Made by a program: the position numbers and the translations under genes. Shown piece by piece: positions 60,270 to 64,000 of a stretch of 64,000 nt of DNA. The stretch covers positions 161,769 through 225,768 of the forward strand of contig LUVW01000033.1 of NCBI GenBank assembly GCA_001661515.1. Reading direction: 5' to 3'. This DNA is from Capniomyces stellatus. Taxonomy: Eukaryota > Kickxellomycota > Harpellomycetes > Harpellales > Legeriomycetaceae. The notes under the pieces were generated by a model. That model worked only from the letters and a program-made list of their open reading frames with translations, was not told where the DNA came from and ran no database searches. Numbering within the stretch: position 1 is the first letter of the stretch; each line of letters opens with the position of its first letter.

Positions 60270-61365
60270 ATGGATAGAAGCCAGTCTTTCAGAAGGAACA
60301 AGTCGAATGAAAACCCCGAAGAGGCAGCGGCTAAAGCTGAACGGAACCGTTCTGCACAAAGGGCGTTTCGTCAGCGACGCGAACAGTATGTAAAGGAGCT
60401 AGAGTGGAGAGCAACACAGTTTGAGGAGCTCCAGCAAGTAATTCACCAGATTTCGGACGAAAATCAGTTACTAAGAATGAGAGTGGATAGCCTAACACAC
60501 CATATTAACCAGCTTGGATTTGCTGTCCCGCCATTACCACCAATCAACCGCCACCCAGCAGATTGGGCGCCTGGAGTGCCCTACCCTGAGTTATTAAATG
60601 GAGTTGGGTCGCAGAGGCCTGGGTATGAAGCGATTCAAAGGATTGGGTCGCATCCCGGACTTGCAATGAAAAGCTACAACTCACCAACACTATCGTCTGC
60701 AGTAGCAGCGGCAGTGGCCACATCAATTAGCACACCTGGAGTAATCCCAAACAACATGGCCGAGAATTCCACAGCCACAAGCAGTTTAAACCATAACAGC
60801 GATCCACTGAACTTGGACGATGTTCACCAAAATAAAAACAACAAAAACAACCATCCAGATCTGAGCTTGACAAATCCTACAGCAGCCAATCACGAGTCAA
60901 AGCTTAGTGGCGATTTAGAGGAGTCTTTGGAGGATGTTTCTGGCAGCATTCCCCTGATCCAAGACCAGGAAAATGTCATGACCATGTCAGGAAGATACTC
61001 TGGTGCCACTGTTATTGACCAGCAACGCGACTTTATCTATGAACCTCACGGCAACGAATACTCTAACTTCAGCGGCCGAGGACCTTACCAGAGCATTCCA
61101 CAACCATCATACATGTTACACCAAAAGTACAATAACGACATTAGAATGGATATGCGTTATCAGGGTCTCCAAGCTCCTAGTAAGTTTTGAATGCTATAAT
61201 TCTTGCAAGTGCCGGTTGAACATTAGTTAGCCCTGATTTAACCGCGATGTCAATGTCAATATTAATCCCATTCCACTCTTTATTTTATTTGATAAAACAT
61301 TAGACAACTACTTAATAGATTCAGGCGAAAATGTTTATGTTGGGTCACCAACTACTCGAATATAG
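60270..61365 (+). CDS. Yap/Pap1-type bZIP transcription factor without cysteines
   Basis: Two exons, 60270-61179 and 61304-61365, encode 323 residues. The basic region AERNRSAQRAFRQRREQYVK (about 22-41) has the Yap/Pap1 signature NxxAQxxFR. A leucine zipper follows at about 44-80 (ELEWRATQFEELQQVIHQIS, then ENQLLRMRVDSLTHHINQLG). The rest is Asn, Ser and Pro rich and disordered, with an acidic patch LSGDLEESLEDVSGS that could act in activation. No cysteine occurs in the whole protein, so the redox-sensing Cys clusters that control nuclear export in Yap1 and Pap1 are absent. It should bind DNA as a dimer at Yap-type sites, but not sense peroxide in the Yap1 way. Similar short bZIPs exist in many fungi. 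Exon 2 adds NNYLIDSGENVYVGSPTTRI; without splicing the protein would end three residues after the donor. Confidence 0.9.
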
Positions 61366-62864
61366 CCTCTTTACATACTATATATTATTATTACTATATT
61401 ATTATTCCACTTTATTGTTCAGCGCTTCTTTTTTTATTTCCTCCTTTTTTTTTCAAATGTTATAAAAACCAAAATCAAATAAGATAATACTAGTATTTAA
61501 AACCAACAATGACATCTTTTTAGTTGACTATTGTTGTAATTAACTAGGACAAATCCGTGTTTTATTAATCGAGCCACTCATTGTGCAATTGGATCTTGTA
61601 CAAGTGACGTTTCAATCATCCCAGGTTTGCTATAACAACTAGACAGAGTGACAGTATGGAGAGTCTTGTTGACTCATAAAATTTACGACTTTGACGAGTT
61701 TATAATTATCTTTTTTTTTTTTTCCCACCTCTTTTGGTTATTTTTATATTTTTATTTTTGGAATTACTCGACAATTTTCTGTCCTAAAATAGATAAGGCT
61801 TGCGCTATAGGCAAATGCCGTTGTAAACACTGGAAAAAACAAATTCAAGGATTTCAATTGAAAAAAATAACTCGCAGGATATTGCTGATTGATTGGTGTA
61901 TTTTGTATCGAGATGACATTGGAAAGGCCAATCAGTTTGGAGGGAATAACGAAGCAAATGGAGCTCGGATTTGACAAATATAATCATGTAGTCTAAGCTT
62001 TTTTTTTTTTTACTCTCAACAAGTGTGACAACCGATATTGTCAATGTATAGCCTTTCTGTGGGGGAGGGGATTTTATTGCTATTTTGTGCTGTCTCTAAA
62101 CTTGAAGTGGCGAGACTGAGCATTTGTATCCAGACGAAAAGAAGGCCATTAATGACCCGGGTCGTGCAGTATCTGTGGTTAAATATTTTTAGTTGGTGCT
62201 TTTGTAAAAGTTTGTTTGGTGTAGAAAAAAGAAATGAACGTGGTTTGTTTATACGGAAAGCTTACTTATAGTCATGAACATAGTGATTGTATGTTAGGAG
62301 AGAGGTTTAGGAACGCATTGAGACACTCCTTGATTTACAAGTTGAAAATTGGCGAGTTTGGTGTGTTTAGTATGCGTAATAGATTCATTAAACATGTTCA
62401 TGATTGATACAACCATTCTGGGTTTTTGGTTTATCCAGCCATATTCTGAACCATTAGTAAAGCTCCGCCAAGGAAGAAAAGAAAAGAAAGGATTTTATTT
62501 CAGAGCGGTTGCGCTTTGAAAGGACGATATGTGTCTTATTGAAAATACATTGTGTCTTTATTTTTTATTTATTATCCAAATGATATACATTGCTTTGTGT
62601 GTGTGTTTTTCTTATTATTCGTATTTGTACTTGGTTTTGTTTTGTTTTTTGAAACCTAGCAGATTTTTTTTTAGTTTTGAACAAGATGGTTGCTTTTTAG
62701 CCAATGTTGAGTGTTGGTATCAAGATACAAGTACACCTTTCTAATAAAGAGTAAACCAAAGTTTCAAAGTCATATGGGCAAAGTTTTGAATTTTCACATA
62801 ATAAAGCGATGGATGTTTAACTTTGTTGAGGTAAATATTTTTTTGTCAAGTGCAAAGGAAAGAC

Positions 62865-62896
<32 letters not shown>

Positions 62897-64000
62897 AGAA
62901 ATAATCTTACATGTAAACGTTTGTAGCAATAACAGAGGTTAAAAAAAACCCCCAGGTAATGTTTATTTATGCTATGGGGTTTGTAAGATTTTTTGAGCTT
63001 AACTCAATTTGTTCCGGAGCGGCAAAGTGCCCTTAATATTAATTATGTATTTGAATATATAAATATAGATGGATTGTTATTTGGTTTGGAAATAAATAAA
63101 TAATTACAAGTGGTTTTTATTAGCGCTTATAGTAATTTTGAAGTTTGGGATTACCAAATTGAAAAAATCGATGACCAGAATCGATTCAGCAAGATTTTGT
63201 TCCTAAATTATCCGTTTAAATACCAAGGGTTGAATGAGTAATGTTGGAGAGTTTGGCTTACTAAGCAGCAAAAAAAAAAAAGAGAGTTTCGGGAGTATAA
63301 CGAAAAAAAAAGACTTTACAAAGTCTGAATGTAGAAAGGAGCATCTATTTTGAACAATGGATATATAGCACATGTCGTGTTTTAAAGATTAGCAAAGTGA
63401 CGCGATTCTAAGGAGTCTTAGTCAAATTTTGGTAAGCTGTGTTGTATTGCAAGTATAGTTTTAACTTGACCTAGGGGATAAAGCCAAGGTTAAGAAGAAA
63501 TTTTGACGAGAATAGTAACCGAAATAAACCGGGTATGTTTAGCAAAGAGAAATGGTATCTTTTAACGGGATATAACACCCGTTGTTGATTATTAAATAGC
63601 TTACAAACTCGATGAGATCGATTGATATTTATAAGACTACAAATTAAAGAGGCCACCGACAATGTGTTGAAATTATTTCTAATTATTTTTACCCAATGTT
63701 CTTGGTAAAATCGATAGGATAGTTTATGAATAAGAAGAGGAGAAAGAAATTGGAGCACTGATTTGATGTAAATTATTTTTAAACTCTTTGATATTATGTA
63801 AAGTATTTGTACTTGGACTTATGGATAATTAATGCTGTTTGAGTTTGATTATTGATAAAGGAATATATATATTTTTTATCAATGTTTAGATAGAGTTAAA
63901 TAAAACGACATGATGGAGATGATGAAACAAAAATAGTAAATGGTGAAGTTTGATCCCGAGTTGGGAGAAAGGAAAAAAAAAAAAAAAAAAAAAAAAAAAA
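61366..64000. other. Non-coding 3' region of the window
   Basis: About 2.6 kb without a supportable gene. It contains A and T homopolymers, including a long poly-A near 62866-62893, and ends in about 28 A residues that may mark a contig edge or gap. Open frames are short and of low complexity. Confidence 0.55.
63973..64000. repeat. Terminal poly-A tract
   Basis: The window ends in an uninterrupted A-run of 28. Given that the other long homopolymers hold N gaps, an assembly break may follow. Confidence 0.8.

Overview
The window is nuclear DNA of an AT-rich filamentous-type fungus. Most genes carry short GT-AG introns (about 90-160 nt), and the set is typical of fungi: a Yap/Pap1-type bZIP factor, a Ste7/Fuz7-type MAP kinase kinase, Gid4, Vps54, an ICP55-like peptidase, CCT6, uS3, Fap7/AK6 and a tRNA-Arg. 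Low GC, intron richness and an unusual secreted pseudo-trypsin suggest an early-diverging lineage, perhaps Zoopagomycota/Kickxellomycotina; that placement is only a guess. Two N gaps sit inside homopolymers (poly-G near 2.5 kb, poly-T near 30.5 kb), and the window ends in poly-A.

The first 35 kb is gene-dense. In order: a divergent 14-3-3-like gene (1.3 kb); GID4; VPS54; a MAPKK; then on the minus strand ICP55 and the pseudokinase SCYL2; then a secreted inactive trypsin-like protein; two more divergent 14-3-3-like genes facing each other (25.6-28.0 kb); CCT6 (minus); RPS3, whose 1.07 kb intron holds a well-formed C/D box snoRNA; and FAP7/AK6 (minus). The remaining 29 kb is gene-poor: a dual-specificity phosphatase, a tRNA-Arg, a large disordered protein, a small C2H2 zinc-finger protein and a cysteine-free Yap-like bZIP, separated by stretches of 5-7 kb with no convincing gene.

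Functional themes are vesicle traffic (VPS54 in GARP, SCYL2 with a C-terminal DPF adaptor motif), protein quality and ribosome production (GID4, ICP55, CCT6, RPS3 with its snoRNA, AK6) and MAPK-type signalling (MAPKK, DUSP, bZIP, 14-3-3-like proteins). Neighbours do not look like operons; each gene seems to be its own unit.

Three observations stand out. (1) Three 14-3-3-like genes share a derived (L/H)CLxxR motif in helix 3, and their phosphopeptide pocket is altered: the K49 position is E, V or D, and R127 is lost in two of them. (2) Most long genes show a shift along the coding strand from purine-rich, G/A-ending codons at the 5' end to pyrimidine-rich, C-ending codons at the 3' end. (3) The CCT6 start codon appears to be split by an intron (AT|G). 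All splice junctions were worked out by eye from GT/AG sites, reading phase and remembered family conservation; in every gene the phases agree and the joined length is a multiple of three.
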